Part shown: one piece after another, positions 48,606 to 57,765 of the stretch | Numbering within the stretch: the first letter of the stretch is position 1 | Layout: the number at the start of each line of letters is the position of its first letter | Origin: an uncultured Burkholderiales bacterium | GTDB lineage: Bacteria; Pseudomonadota; Gammaproteobacteria; Burkholderiales; Burkholderiaceae_C | Direction of reading: 5' to 3' | DNA length: 64,000 nucleotides | Assembly: GCA_903830725.1 (NCBI GenBank) | Contig: CAIKVH010000065.1 | Location: 62,001-126,000, forward strand | Program-made: the position numbers and the translations under genes | Notes under the pieces: model-generated | What the model saw: only the letters and a program-made list of their open reading frames with translations | Database searches by the model: none | Told to the model about the DNA's origin: nothing

Positions 48606-48634
48606 AAAAATGGCACCTCCGTGGTGCCATTTTT
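48606..48634. terminator. Terminator after tctBA
   Basis: AAAAATGGCACC (48606-48617) and GGTGCCATTTTT (48623-48634) form a perfect 12-bp stem with a 5-base loop and A/T flanks, so it can work in both directions. It separates tctBA from the gamma-glutamyltransferase-family gene and rules out an upstream start for that gene. Confidence 0.88.
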
Positions 48635-48771
48635 CTTATGTGCTCCTAGGATTTGTAAGGCAAGTTCTGCGAGATTATTCGGGCCGTGCTAAAGTCCTTG
48701 TCCTAAGAAGCCTTACACTGCAATTAGACCTAAATCTAACTGAAACCAATTCTTTTCCTTGGACTCTAGCC

Positions 48772-50394
48772 GTGAACTTTAATTTCAACAACCCGTACCC
48801 TTCGACACGTTTACCTGTTTTTGCGCGTAACGTTGTTTCCACCTCTCATCCCACTGCGGCACAGGCGGGTTTGAAAATCCTACAAGCTGGTGGCAACGCC
48901 GTAGACGCAGCCATTGCAGCGGCTGCTGTAATTACGATAACAGAGCCCGTCAGTAACGGCTTAGGCTCCGATGCGTTTTGTATTTTGTGGGACGGTAAAT
49001 CAATGCATGGGCTTAACGCTTCAGGATGTGCAGCGAAAGGATGGACCCCTGAGTATTTCCAAAAGAAATACGGCAAAGGCGAGACAACGCCTCCAAAGCG
49101 AGGCATGGATTCAGTGACTATCCCAGGTGCTGTAGCAAGTTGGATGGCTTTATCCGAACGATTTGGCAAACTGGCCTTTGAAGACCTATTGGCCCCAGCA
49201 ATTGAAACGGCTGAGAGAGGGTATCTATTGCCCGTCGTCGTTCAACAAAAATGGGCGGCTGGAGCTGCAGAGTTAGGTTCCCTCCCCGGGTTTGCAGAAG
49301 CTTTTATGCCCAAAGGACGAGCTCCTAATGTGGGTGAGCTGTTTCAGTTCAAGGCCGCAGCCAAGGGACTCAAAGCGATTGCAAAGACCAAAGGTGAGGC
49401 GTTTTACGGGGGCGAGATTGCGCAGGCCATAGAGCGCTTCTCTGACGCCAATGGGGGCTGCTTGAAGGCGAGTGATTTTAGAGACTACAAGCCCGAATGG
49501 GTTGTCCCAATTGAGAAAAATTACAGGGGTTATACAGTGCATGAAATCCCGCCCAACGGCCAAGGGATCGCCGCTTTGATAGCGCTGGGTATTTTGGAGA
49601 ACTTTGATATAGCCAGTTTGCCAGTTGACGGCGTTATGTCTCAGCATCTGCAAATTGAGGCAATGAAGCTTGCCTTTGCCGATGTATACCGCTACGTTGC
49701 TGAACGCTCGGGTATGCAGGTCACAGTAGATCAAATGCTCGACTCCCATTACTTGGCAAGCCGTGCTAAATTGATAGATATGAAGAGAGCCCAAGAATTT
49801 GGTGCCGGAAACCCCGTTAAGGGAGGGACCATTTACCTAAGCGCTGCGGACGAGAGCGGCATGATGGTGAGCTTTATTCAAAGTAACTATATGGGTTTTG
49901 GTTCTGGCTGTGTAGAGCCCGAGTTCGGCGTTAGTTTACAAAACAGAGGACACGGATTTAGTACGGTTGCAGATGGACTTAATCCCGCCAACTTGGTTGC
50001 CCCTGGAAAGCGTCCTTTTCACACCATCATCCCAGCTTTCCTGACCAAGGCGGGTGAGCCAGTGATGAGCTTTGGCGTTATGGGCGGAAATATGCAACCC
50101 CAAGGGCATATGCAAACGCTTATTCGCATGCTCGATTACAAGCAAAATCCTCAAACTGCGTGTGACGCGCCTAGGTGGAGATTTAATGCGGGTAGAGAAA
50201 TTAACGTTGAATCAGCGATGGATACCAACACGGTCCAAGGTCTAAAGCAATTGGGCCACGTTGTTGAGGTGATCAACGATAGTTATCAAGATTTCGGGGC
50301 TGGTCAATTTATCTGGCGCGCCGGCGATCCCAAGGTCGAGGGCTATATCATTGCGAGTGATTCGCGTCGAGATGGGTTGGCTGCAGGGTATTGA
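48772..50394 (+). CDS. Gamma-glutamyltransferase family protein
   Basis: An Ntn-hydrolase of 540 residues that would self-cleave before the catalytic Thr, here T353 in KGGTIYLSAADESG. VVSTSHPTAAQAGLKILQAGGNAVDAA (about 23-49), split over several motifs, and QSNYMGFGSG (about 371-380) are hallmarks. The substrate may be gamma-glutamyl peptides, acyl side chains or other amides; it lacks an obvious signal peptide, suggesting a cytosolic member. Start GTG at 48772 is preferred: the longer frame from 48610 begins inside the terminator stem. The DMT exporter gene follows after 54 bases. Confidence 0.88.
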   Translation: MNFNFNNPYPSTRLPVFARNVVSTSHPTAAQAGLKILQAGGNAVDAAIAAAAVITITEPVSNGLGSDAFCILWDGKSMHGLNASGCAAKGWTPEYFQKKYGKGETTPPKRGMDSVTIPGAVASWMALSERFGKLAFEDLLAPAIETAERGYLLPVVVQQKWAAGAAELGSLPGFAEAFMPKGRAPNVGELFQFKAAAKGLKAIAKTKGEAFYGGEIAQAIERFSDANGGCLKASDFRDYKPEWVVPIEKNYRGYTVHEIPPNGQGIAALIALGILENFDIASLPVDGVMSQHLQIEAMKLAFADVYRYVAERSGMQVTVDQMLDSHYLASRAKLIDMKRAQEFGAGNPVKGGTIYLSAADESGMMVSFIQSNYMGFGSGCVEPEFGVSLQNRGHGFSTVADGLNPANLVAPGKRPFHTIIPAFLTKAGEPVMSFGVMGGNMQPQGHMQTLIRMLDYKQNPQTACDAPRWRFNAGREINVESAMDTNTVQGLKQLGHVVEVINDSYQDFGAGQFIWRAGDPKVEGYIIASDSRRDGLAAGY

Positions 50395-50448
50395 TCAAAA
50401 ATTTAGGCCTTAACCACTGTTTCAATTACCTTTATAGCTTCAATTTCT

Positions 50449-51369
50449 GTGTCCCTCAAACAACCCAAAAGTTTTGGTATCGGATTAACACTTGCTGCGC
50501 TTGGGGCAGTTGCCTTTAGTGGCAAAGCAATCATCGTTAAACTGGCTTATCGATACGGCGTAGACGCAGTGACTGTGATCATGTACCGCATGCTTTTTGC
50601 GTTACCCCTGTTTATCGCTATGGTGATTTGGGCCTCAAGACAAGCGCATTCAAGGGCCAATCCACTAAAGTTGGGTGATATCTTTCCCATATTGAGCTTG
50701 GGCTTTATTGGGTATTACTTTTCAAGTTATCTGGACTTTCTTGGGTTGCAGTACATTTCCGCCGGACTGGAGAGGTTGATTTTGTACTTAAGTCCCACCT
50801 TTGTGATGCTAATAGGTCGAGTCCTTTATAAAAGGAAGGTAGAGCCTGTGCGCATTCTTGCCATGTTAATTAGCTATTTAGGCATTTGCGTGGTGTTTGG
50901 GCACGAGGTAAGTTGGGCAGGGCCCTCGGTTGTATTGGGTTCTTTATGGGTTCTCGCAAGTGCGCTTAGTTACGCAGTTTATCTAATTTACAGTGGGCAA
51001 TTGGTTCACCGAATTGGCTCTTTGCGACTTGTGGGTTGGGCTTCTAGTTTTGCAAGTATTTGTTGTATTCTTCAGTTCCTGGTGCTCAGACCTTTAAGCT
51101 CTGCGGTTGTCCCCCAAGAGGTCTTGCAGTTATCGCTTGTGAATGCAGTGCTTTGCACCGCAACACCAGTCCTTATGGTGATGATGGCCATAGAGCGCAT
51201 TGGACCAGCGCTTACCTCTCAAGTCGGGATGGTAGGGCCGTTGTCCACGCTATTATTAAGCGTATTAATATTGGGTGAGCCACTTAACATCTGGATTGCT
51301 TTGGGTACCTCTTTGGTTATTGGGGGTATTTATTTGGTTACAAAATTTGGATCTCAAAAAGGAAGTTAA
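50449..51369 (+). CDS. EamA/DMT superfamily transporter
   Basis: A 306-residue membrane protein with ten spans in two EamA repeats. GLTLAALGAVAFSGKAIIVKLAYRYGVD (about 11-38, read across span 1) and VSWAGPSVVLGSLWVLASALSYAVYLIYSG (second repeat start) are typical. Starts with GTG. Its position between a GGT-family hydrolase and an SDR enzyme suggests metabolite export or uptake linked to them, an inference from context. Only 2 bases separate it from the SDR gene. Confidence 0.88.
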   Translation: MSLKQPKSFGIGLTLAALGAVAFSGKAIIVKLAYRYGVDAVTVIMYRMLFALPLFIAMVIWASRQAHSRANPLKLGDIFPILSLGFIGYYFSSYLDFLGLQYISAGLERLILYLSPTFVMLIGRVLYKRKVEPVRILAMLISYLGICVVFGHEVSWAGPSVVLGSLWVLASALSYAVYLIYSGQLVHRIGSLRLVGWASSFASICCILQFLVLRPLSSAVVPQEVLQLSLVNAVLCTATPVLMVMMAIERIGPALTSQVGMVGPLSTLLLSVLILGEPLNIWIALGTSLVIGGIYLVTKFGSQKGS

Positions 51370-51371
51370 AA

Positions 51372-52169
51372 ATGGATTTAAAAATAAAGGGTAAATGGGC
51401 GCTCGTTTGCGGGGCTAGCAAAGGGCTAGGACTAGGCTGTGCGAGCTCTCTTGTCAAAGAGGGTGTGAACGTTGTGATTGTTGCCCGAGGCGCTGAGGCG
51501 CTTGAGGCATCCCAGGCTGCACTGCAAAAACTCGGTTCAGCAAAAGTCCTCGCGGTTGCTGCTGATATCACAACGGTTGAGGGGCGTGACGCGGTTTGGG
51601 CGGTACAGGGCGGACCGGGCAAGAATTACGATATCGTGATCACCAATGCAGGAGGGCCCCCACCTGGAGATTTTAAGGATTGGGACAGAGATGCTTGGAT
51701 AAAAGCAATTGATGCAAATATGCTAACCCCCATTGAGTTGATTAAAGCAACGATAGACGCAATGGCAGAGCGTAAGTTTGGTCGAATTATTAACATTACC
51801 TCTGGCGCTGTAAAAGCGCCCATCGAAGTGCTCGGACTCTCAAACGGTGCTCGAAGTGGTTTGACTGGTTTTGTAGCAGGCGTTGCTAGGGCCTCCAAGT
51901 ACGTTGCCAATAACGTCACCATCAACAATTTGTTGCCAGGTGCTTACGACACAGACCGTTTGAAAGTGACGATGAGCGGGGCCGCGAAAAAGACTGGACA
52001 AAGTGTTGAAGACGTTGCGCAGGCTAGAAAGAAAACCATTCCAGCACAGCGATTTGGACACCCCGATGAATTTGGAGACACCTGTGCGTTCCTTTGTAGC
52101 GAACAAGCGGGATACTTAACGGGTCAAAATATTTTGACCGACGGCGGCGCCTATCCCGGCACCTATTGA
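51372..52169 (+). CDS. SDR family protein lacking the usual catalytic Tyr/Lys
   Basis: A 265-residue short-chain dehydrogenase/reductase fold. The cofactor motif is GASKGLGLGCA (near 14-24) and TNAGG (near 90-94) is the NAG-like motif. The catalytic Ser is S144 in NITSGAV. Thirteen residues later, where Tyr normally stands, is S157, and the YxxxK Lys is R161 (LSNGARSGLTGF). The SNGAR form recurs in a betaproteobacterial subgroup from memory, so it is not a sequencing error. Standard oxidoreduction is therefore doubtful. Follows the DMT gene by 2 bases; convergent with the CoA-binding gene. Confidence 0.88.
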   Translation: MDLKIKGKWALVCGASKGLGLGCASSLVKEGVNVVIVARGAEALEASQAALQKLGSAKVLAVAADITTVEGRDAVWAVQGGPGKNYDIVITNAGGPPPGDFKDWDRDAWIKAIDANMLTPIELIKATIDAMAERKFGRIINITSGAVKAPIEVLGLSNGARSGLTGFVAGVARASKYVANNVTINNLLPGAYDTDRLKVTMSGAAKKTGQSVEDVAQARKKTIPAQRFGHPDEFGDTCAFLCSEQAGYLTGQNILTDGGAYPGTY

Positions 52170-52174
52170 TCGTT

Positions 52175-52585
52175 CTAAGCGAAGAGTCTTTGGTGTTCAA
52201 TTTTGATACATAAATCTTGTATCACTTTCAGCCCCTTTGATTCAGCTAGTTGGCAAGAAGCAGCGTCCTCTAACCCCAGTTGCATCCAAATGGCTTGCGT
52301 CCTTATTTGGATGCTCTCGTTGACCAGTTCTGGAATGTGTTCAGGGGCGCGAAAGCAGTCAACCATATCAACTTTCACTGGAATATCTCCCAGGCTTGGA
52401 TAGCACTTTTGCCCCAAAATGCTATCAATCACTGGGTTAACGGGAATGACGGTGTAGCCTTGTTCGATTAAATATTTAGCCACACTGTGGCTCGGTCTGG
52501 CTTCATTTGCAGATATGCCAACCACTGCAATGGTCTTGGTGGACTTTAAGAGCTCACGGATGAAAGAGTCGGAGTATCTGAGCAT
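52175..52585 (-). CDS. CoA-binding domain protein
   Basis: A 136-residue single-domain Rossmann protein of the CoA-binding (YccU-like) family. TIAVVGISANEARPSHSVAKYL (about 17-38, spanning the cofactor loop), YTVIPVNPV (near 45-53) and CFRAPEHIPELV are family marks; the HAQAIWMQLG-like segment RTQAIWMQLGLED follows. Start taken as ATG at 52585, which fits the family length; a frame from TTG at 52666 would add 27 atypical residues. No strong ribosome site (the upstream sequence is C-rich on this strand). Function unknown. Convergent with the SDR gene, 5-base gap. Confidence 0.85.
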   Translation of the reverse strand: MLRYSDSFIRELLKSTKTIAVVGISANEARPSHSVAKYLIEQGYTVIPVNPVIDSILGQKCYPSLGDIPVKVDMVDCFRAPEHIPELVNESIQIRTQAIWMQLGLEDAASCQLAESKGLKVIQDLCIKIEHQRLFA

Positions 52586-52849
52586 AAACGGGGGGGGTCT
52601 CAAGAGGCGCTTTAAAAGCGAAATGTTTACGGATATTTTGGGTGAGGTAAGACGCGAAAACTTCAATTGTTTGATAATTTACTCGTTATGTACAAGATAT
52701 TTTCAACTATATTTATACTTCCCTGCAAATTGCTTCGGTTTTAGGGGCTTGCTTTTTTGAATTTATACCCCAAATAAAGGGAGCAAATAAGTGAACGAAT
52801 GGGTTGTAAAAGTGAGTCAGAGCTACGATCTTCAATGGGGAATTTTGAG

Positions 52850-54391
52850 ATGAAAAGTTTAACGAAATCACGTCCAGCAAAATGGTTTGTTAGTGGCGCT
52901 GCTGTTGCCGTATTTATGATGGTTTGCGCCCAGCCGTGGAGCGGCTCTGCGATGCGAGCCCAGGCCCAGTCAACGGTTTCTAAAGATAACTCGGGTGCAG
53001 TGAGAAGCTTGCCCGACTTTACCGATTTGGTAGATCAGGTGGGCCCATCTGTTGTCAACATTAGAACCCTAGAGCGGATCCAAAAACCTGCCGCGTCCAC
53101 GGGTGATCAAGATGATGAGATGCAAGAATTATTCAAAAGGTTCTTTGGCATACCCATTCCGAATATGCCCCCAGGTCAAGGCGCGCCTGGAGCGCCGAAG
53201 ACGCCTAAACCAAGAGGTGCTCCACGAGGTGAGGAGGAGCAACCCAGAGGGGTGGGTTCAGGTTTTATTTTGAGCAGTGATGGCTATATCATGACCAACG
53301 CACATGTGGTGGATGAGTCGGTCAAGGTTATCGTGACTCTACCCGATAAACGCGAATTCAAGGCAAAGATTGTCGGTGTTGATCGCCGCACAGACGTTGC
53401 AGTGGTAAAGATCGACGCCTCTAATTTGCCTTCTGTAAAAATTGGTGACGTTTCTAAATTACGCGTTGGCGAATGGGTTATGGCTATTGGCTCTCCCTTT
53501 GGACTGGATAACAGTGTGACCGCCGGCATTGTGAGTGCTAAGCAGCGCGATACGGGTGAGTTCTTGCCTTTTATTCAAACCGATGTTGCCATCAATCCTG
53601 GTAATTCCGGTGGGCCGTTGATAAATATGCGCGGCGAAGTGGTCGGCATTAACAGTCAGATTTATTCTAGATCTGGGGGATACATGGGAATTTCTTTTTC
53701 TATCCCCATTGATGAAGCCATTAGAGTTAGCGATCAACTAAGAGCAAGTGGGCGTGTTCAAAGGGGCCGCCTGGGGGTTCAAATCGATCAAGTTAGTAAG
53801 GAAGTGGCTGATAACCTGGGGTTAGGTAAAACGCAAGGTGCGTTGGTCCGAGGTGTTGAGACCAACTCTCCCGCTGAGAAGGCGGGCGTTGAGGCGGGTG
53901 ACATCATCGTCCGTTTTGAGGGAAAGAGTATTGAAAAGTTTGCTGACCTGCCCCGTATTGTTGGCAATACCAAGCCCGGTACCAAAGGTGTTTTAACGGT
54001 CTTTAGGCGCGGTGCGTATAAAGATCTCACCGTTGTTGTGGGAGAGTTTGAGAAAGAGGCGGTTGCAGAAGATAAGGATGACTCCAACGACAAACCAGCC
54101 AAACTCGCGAGTTACCCCGCCTTTGGACTGTCGTTGTCTGAGCTGAGTGATGCGCAAAAGAAGGAGCTAAAAATCAAAGGCGGTGTAAGAGTGGAGTCCG
54201 CAACCGAGGCTGCTGCGACGGCGGGACTGCGAGAAGGGGATGTCATCATTACAGTTGCAAACGTAGAGATTACAAATCTCAAATCATTCGATGCGGTTGC
54301 CAGTCGCCTTGACAAGACTAAACCTGTTAGTCTTTTGATTCGACGAGGAGCCTGGGCTCAGTACACTTTGATTCGCCCTGTTGCGAAGTAA
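52850..54391 (+). CDS. degQ: Periplasmic Do-family serine protease (DegQ/MucD)
   Basis: Envelope quality-control protease, 513 residues from ATG 52850 (an ATG at 52835 is also possible). A signal peptide (about 1-40) precedes the trypsin-like domain with triad H152 (TNAHVV), D182 (RRTDVAVV) and S253 (GNSGGPL). Two PDZ domains follow (about 305-400 and 420-510). A Gly/Pro/Arg-rich loop occupies about 100-135. In many betaproteobacteria this gene closes an rpoE-rseA-rseB-mucD operon before lepA; those regulators are absent upstream here. Confidence 0.95.
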   Translation: MKSLTKSRPAKWFVSGAAVAVFMMVCAQPWSGSAMRAQAQSTVSKDNSGAVRSLPDFTDLVDQVGPSVVNIRTLERIQKPAASTGDQDDEMQELFKRFFGIPIPNMPPGQGAPGAPKTPKPRGAPRGEEEQPRGVGSGFILSSDGYIMTNAHVVDESVKVIVTLPDKREFKAKIVGVDRRTDVAVVKIDASNLPSVKIGDVSKLRVGEWVMAIGSPFGLDNSVTAGIVSAKQRDTGEFLPFIQTDVAINPGNSGGPLINMRGEVVGINSQIYSRSGGYMGISFSIPIDEAIRVSDQLRASGRVQRGRLGVQIDQVSKEVADNLGLGKTQGALVRGVETNSPAEKAGVEAGDIIVRFEGKSIEKFADLPRIVGNTKPGTKGVLTVFRRGAYKDLTVVVGEFEKEAVAEDKDDSNDKPAKLASYPAFGLSLSELSDAQKKELKIKGGVRVESATEAAATAGLREGDVIITVANVEITNLKSFDAVASRLDKTKPVSLLIRRGAWAQYTLIRPVAK

Positions 54392-54562
54392 AGACTAACT
54401 GAGTGCTCTGTAGGGTTGCAAATTCTGGGGTGTGCTGGCTAACAATACGGGATACCCCGGGATTTCAATTTGAGCCAAGCACCCATCCCAAGTTTTTGCG
54501 CCAAACAAACCCCTCTAAATTATTAGGTTTTTGTAAAAAAACCAAATATCTAAAATAAATAT

Positions 54563-54592
54563 AAAGTAAGTGCACACTCACTTATTTTTACA
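54563..54592 (+). terminator. Possible terminator downstream of degQ
   Basis: Arms AAAGTAAGTG (54563-54572) and CACTTATTTT (54579-54588) pair at 9 of 10 positions around a 6-base loop and run into TTTTTA. The stem is AT-rich and therefore weak. It lies about 170 bases after the degQ stop. Confidence 0.5.
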
Positions 54593-54769
54593 TTTGTATC
54601 GGATTTTGAGTAAAATGGGCCCTAGAAATATGAACTTTGAGTGACTTCGTTGACTTTGAAATATCAAATGCAAGTAAAAATTACCAATTTTGTAACACTC
54701 CACAGAGTTCCCACATCTTGTCCAAAGGATCCTCACTTATTATGTGAATAAACTGTTAATAAAATTCGT

Positions 54770-54910
54770 GTTGCGGGACGACAACGAGCCGTTGTAACCG
54801 GAGTTGGGGCTGTACAGAAGGCTGAATATGCCTACAATGAAGCTTCCAGCTATCGCAGTTGCCATAGATTGTTGGTTCCGGGCGCGTCATCACCTGACGC
54901 GCCCTTTTTT
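54770..54910 (+). ncRNA. Candidate small RNA or lepA leader ending in a terminator
   Basis: About 140 bases with several local hairpins: ACAAC/GTTGT (54781-54795), AGGC/GCCT (54819-54832) and the closing terminator stem. CCGGA near 54798 can pair with TCCGG near 54876. A 37-codon reading frame (54828-54941) with AGAAGG six bases upstream runs through the terminator and could alternatively be a leader peptide. I do not match it to a known RNA family. The 5' end is a guess. Confidence 0.35.
54880..54910 (+). terminator. Strong rho-independent terminator before lepA
   Basis: GGGCGCGTCA (54880-54889) and TGACGCGCCC (54895-54904), a perfect 10-bp GC-rich stem with a 5-base loop, followed by six T. 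The lepA ATG is 43 bases further on. Confidence 0.9.
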
Positions 54911-54953
54911 ATGTCTCTCTCTTTTAAATTCAAATACTTAAACGTGTCCGTTG

Positions 54954-56765
54954 ATGAACCACATCAGAAACTTTTCGATCATAGCTCACATAGATCATGG
55001 TAAATCAACTCTTGCAGATCGGTTAATCCAACGCTGCGGGGGCCTAAGCGAGAGAGAGATGGAGGAGCAAGTTTTAGACTCCATGGATATAGAAAAAGAG
55101 CGTGGGATAACTATCAAAGCTCAAACAGCTTCGCTCAGGTACAAGGCCCTAGATGGGCAGATATATTCATTCAATCTCATTGATACCCCTGGTCATGTGG
55201 ACTTCTCCTACGAAGTCTCAAGATCACTCAGCGCTTGTGAGGGTGCACTGCTCGTGGTTGATGCGAGTCAAGGCGTTGAGGCGCAAACTGTAGCGAATTG
55301 TTATACAGCGCTTGATTTGGGAGTGGAAGTTGTTCCCGTCTTAAACAAGATGGACTTACCGCAAGCAGATCCTGATAACGCCAAATCCGAGATTGAAGAC
55401 GTCATTGGTATCGACGCAACGGATGCGATTCCTTGCTCAGCCAAAACCGGAATGGGAATAGATGAGATCTTAGAGGCAATCGTACACAAGATACCCCCGC
55501 CAAGAGGTAACCCAGATGGGCCCTTGCGGGCGATGATTATTGACAGTTGGTTTGATACCTATGTCGGTGTGGTCATGCTGGTTCGTGTGGTTGATGGGCG
55601 CCTAGCCAAGGGTGAGCGAATCAAGCTGATGGCAACAGGGGCCACTTACAACGCAGATAATTTGGGTGTATTTACCCCTGCCAATCAACCCCGAGAGGCT
55701 TTAGAGGCAGGTGATGTCGGCTATATTATTGCCGGCATTAAAGAGCTTCAAGCGGCAAAGGTGGGAGATACGGTTACTTTAATTAAGCCAGGCACTGGAG
55801 GTGCAAGTGCTACAGCAACTCAGGCCTTACCAGGGTTTAAGGAAATTCAACCCCAGGTGTTTGCTGGGCTGTATCCCACAGAGGCGAATCAATATGATTC
55901 ACTCAGAGATGCACTGGAAAAATTAGAGCTCAATGATTCCTCACTGAGGTACGAGCCCGAGGTATCTCAAGCTCTAGGCTTTGGGTTTAGGTGTGGATTC
56001 TTAGGTCTGCTGCACATGGAGATTGTGCAAGAGCGCTTGGAGCGAGAGTTTGATCAAGACCTGATCACGACCGCACCCAGTGTGGTCTACCAAGTTGTTA
56101 AAGGTGACGGCGAATTGATGATGGTTGAAAATCCATCCAAAATGCCGGAGCAGGGAAAGCTACAAGAAATCAGAGAGCCCATCGTGACCGTGCATCTGTA
56201 TATGCCACAAGAATATGTGGGTGCGGTGATGACGCTTGCAAACCAAAAGCGGGGCGTTCAAATGAATATGGCTTATCACGGGCGCCAGGTCATGCTGACC
56301 TATGAGATGCCCTTGGGGGAGATTGTTCTAGATTTCTTTGATAAGTTGAAATCCGTGAGCCGCGGTTATGCCTCAATGGATTATGAATTTAAAGAGTACC
56401 GGGCCTCTGACGTGGTTAAGGTTGATATATTACTTAACGGCGAGAAGGTGGATGCATTATCAATCATAGTGCACCGCTCGCAGTCACAATACCGGGGACG
56501 GGCGGTGGTTGCAAAAATGCGGGAAATCATCAGCAGACAAATGTTTGATGTAGCGATTCAAGCCGCCATAGGTGCAAACATCATCGCGCGTGAATCAATT
56601 AAAGCTTTAAGAAAGAACGTCTTGGCAAAATGCTACGGTGGAGACATAAGTCGCAAGAGAAAACTACTTGAGAAACAAAAGGCAGGAAAAAAGCGAATGA
56701 AGCAAATCGGATCTGTAGAAGTCCCCCAAGAGGCATTCTTGGCTATTTTGCAAGTAGAGGATTAA
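54954..56765 (+). CDS. lepA: Elongation factor 4 (LepA)
   Basis: Ribosome-associated GTPase acting on initiation/back-translocation, 603 residues. G1 [13 protein letters not shown] (near 12-24), [15 protein letters not shown] (near 76-90), NKMD (near 130) and SAKTG are present, and the LepA-specific C-terminal domain carries [20 protein letters not shown]. The ATG at 54954 gives the conserved [16 protein letters not shown]; a TTG one codon earlier is an alternative. First gene of the run lepA-lepB-rnc-era-recO-pdxJ-acpS-nagZ. Confidence 0.98.
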   Translation: MNHIRNFSIIAHIDHGKSTLADRLIQRCGGLSEREMEEQVLDSMDIEKERGITIKAQTASLRYKALDGQIYSFNLIDTPGHVDFSYEVSRSLSACEGALLVVDASQGVEAQTVANCYTALDLGVEVVPVLNKMDLPQADPDNAKSEIEDVIGIDATDAIPCSAKTGMGIDEILEAIVHKIPPPRGNPDGPLRAMIIDSWFDTYVGVVMLVRVVDGRLAKGERIKLMATGATYNADNLGVFTPANQPREALEAGDVGYIIAGIKELQAAKVGDTVTLIKPGTGGASATATQALPGFKEIQPQVFAGLYPTEANQYDSLRDALEKLELNDSSLRYEPEVSQALGFGFRCGFLGLLHMEIVQERLEREFDQDLITTAPSVVYQVVKGDGELMMVENPSKMPEQGKLQEIREPIVTVHLYMPQEYVGAVMTLANQKRGVQMNMAYHGRQVMLTYEMPLGEIVLDFFDKLKSVSRGYASMDYEFKEYRASDVVKVDILLNGEKVDALSIIVHRSQSQYRGRAVVAKMREIISRQMFDVAIQAAIGANIIARESIKALRKNVLAKCYGGDISRKRKLLEKQKAGKKRMKQIGSVEVPQEAFLAILQVED

Positions 56766-56766
56766 G

Positions 56767-57765
56767 ATGATGTCATTTATTACGGCCTGTGTACTGGGCG
56801 CGTTTGCAACTTACATTGGGAGTTGGTATCTGGGATACACGGAAGGGAACTTTGCATTACTGCTTTTCCTGGCAAGCGTAGTGACAGGCATTTATTGGCT
56901 CGCAGAGCAGTACTACTTCTTACCGATGCGTCTGAAAAATGTACAAGAACAACAAGAACAAGAGCATTCACGCGATACCCAATTGCGAAATCTAGGGATT
57001 ACGCCGCAGGAAACGGACAGAAGTGCAGCGCATGAGGAAATGGCTCGACAACCCTGGTGGTTAGACTGGACAGCGGGTCTGTTTCCCGTGATTGTGATGG
57101 TTTTTTTGTTGAGATCGTTTTTATTTGAACCATTCAAAATCCCCTCAGGCTCGATGATCCCGACTCTGTTGGTGGGGGATTTGATTTTGGTGAATAAATT
57201 TCATTACGGCGTCAGGTTGCCCGTCATCAACACCAAGATTACAGACGGTACCCCAGTCGAGCGCGGAGATGTAATGGTGTTTAGGTTCCCGCCTAAACCA
57301 ACGCTTGACTACATAAAGCGCGTGATAGGCGTGCCAGGGGATGAGGTTTCGTATTTAAATAAACAACTAAAAATCAATGGTGTACCGGTCCCCAAAAAAG
57401 AGTTGCCTGAATTTTTCGAAGAAGAAAGCCTGCGTTATATAAAGCAGTTCTCTGAGGATTTGCCGCTCAGCCATGATCAACAACCGACATCTACGCTTAA
57501 AACACATCCTTTGCTCAATGAGGATGAGCGTCCTGCGTTTGTGGCGGGTGCTGATAACTTCAAATACAAAGAGCTTTGCAGTTATAGTGTCGAAGGATTT
57601 ATCTGTAAAGTACCCAAGGGACACTACTTTATGATGGGAGACAACCGGGATAACTCCTTGGACTCTAGGTATTGGGGCTTTGTTCCTGATGAAAATATTG
57701 TGGGCAAGGCTATTTTTGTGTGGATGAATTTTGGTAGTCTAAGGCGTATTGGTAGCATTAATTAA
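56767..57765 (+). CDS. lepB: Signal peptidase I
   Basis: Inner-membrane Ser/Lys protease removing signal peptides. 332 residues. Membrane segments lie at about 4-20, 25-45 and 100-120; the catalytic Ser is S129 in IPSGSMIPTL and the Lys is K184 in DYIKRVIGVPGD. Box E GDNRDNSLDSRYWGFV lies near 292-307. It starts one base after the lepA stop and overlaps rnc by one base (TAATG), so translation is likely coupled. Confidence 0.96.
   Translation: MMSFITACVLGAFATYIGSWYLGYTEGNFALLLFLASVVTGIYWLAEQYYFLPMRLKNVQEQQEQEHSRDTQLRNLGITPQETDRSAAHEEMARQPWWLDWTAGLFPVIVMVFLLRSFLFEPFKIPSGSMIPTLLVGDLILVNKFHYGVRLPVINTKITDGTPVERGDVMVFRFPPKPTLDYIKRVIGVPGDEVSYLNKQLKINGVPVPKKELPEFFEEESLRYIKQFSEDLPLSHDQQPTSTLKTHPLLNEDERPAFVAGADNFKYKELCSYSVEGFICKVPKGHYFMMGDNRDNSLDSRYWGFVPDENIVGKAIFVWMNFGSLRRIGSIN

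Larger units (their letters stand above)
54392..54953. other. 562-base non-coding region between degQ and lepA
   Basis: The longest gene-free stretch in the window. It holds, in order: an AT-rich hairpin about 170 bases after degQ (54563-54588), an AT-rich segment, a structured GC-richer segment from about 54770, and a strong rho-independent terminator (54880-54910) only 43 bases before the lepA start. A possible promoter is TTATTA (54737) with TAAAAT (54760), 17 bases apart, of weak quality. No gene longer than 40 codons is supported. Confidence 0.8.

Noticed and set aside
48610-48771. 54-codon N-terminal extension of the GGT-family protein
   Set aside because: It would start inside the terminator stem at 48606-48634, and the extension shows no signal peptide or family similarity.
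52586-52666. 27-codon N-terminal extension of the CoA-binding protein
   Set aside because: The family is about 135-145 residues long and begins near the ATG at 52585; the extension looks random.
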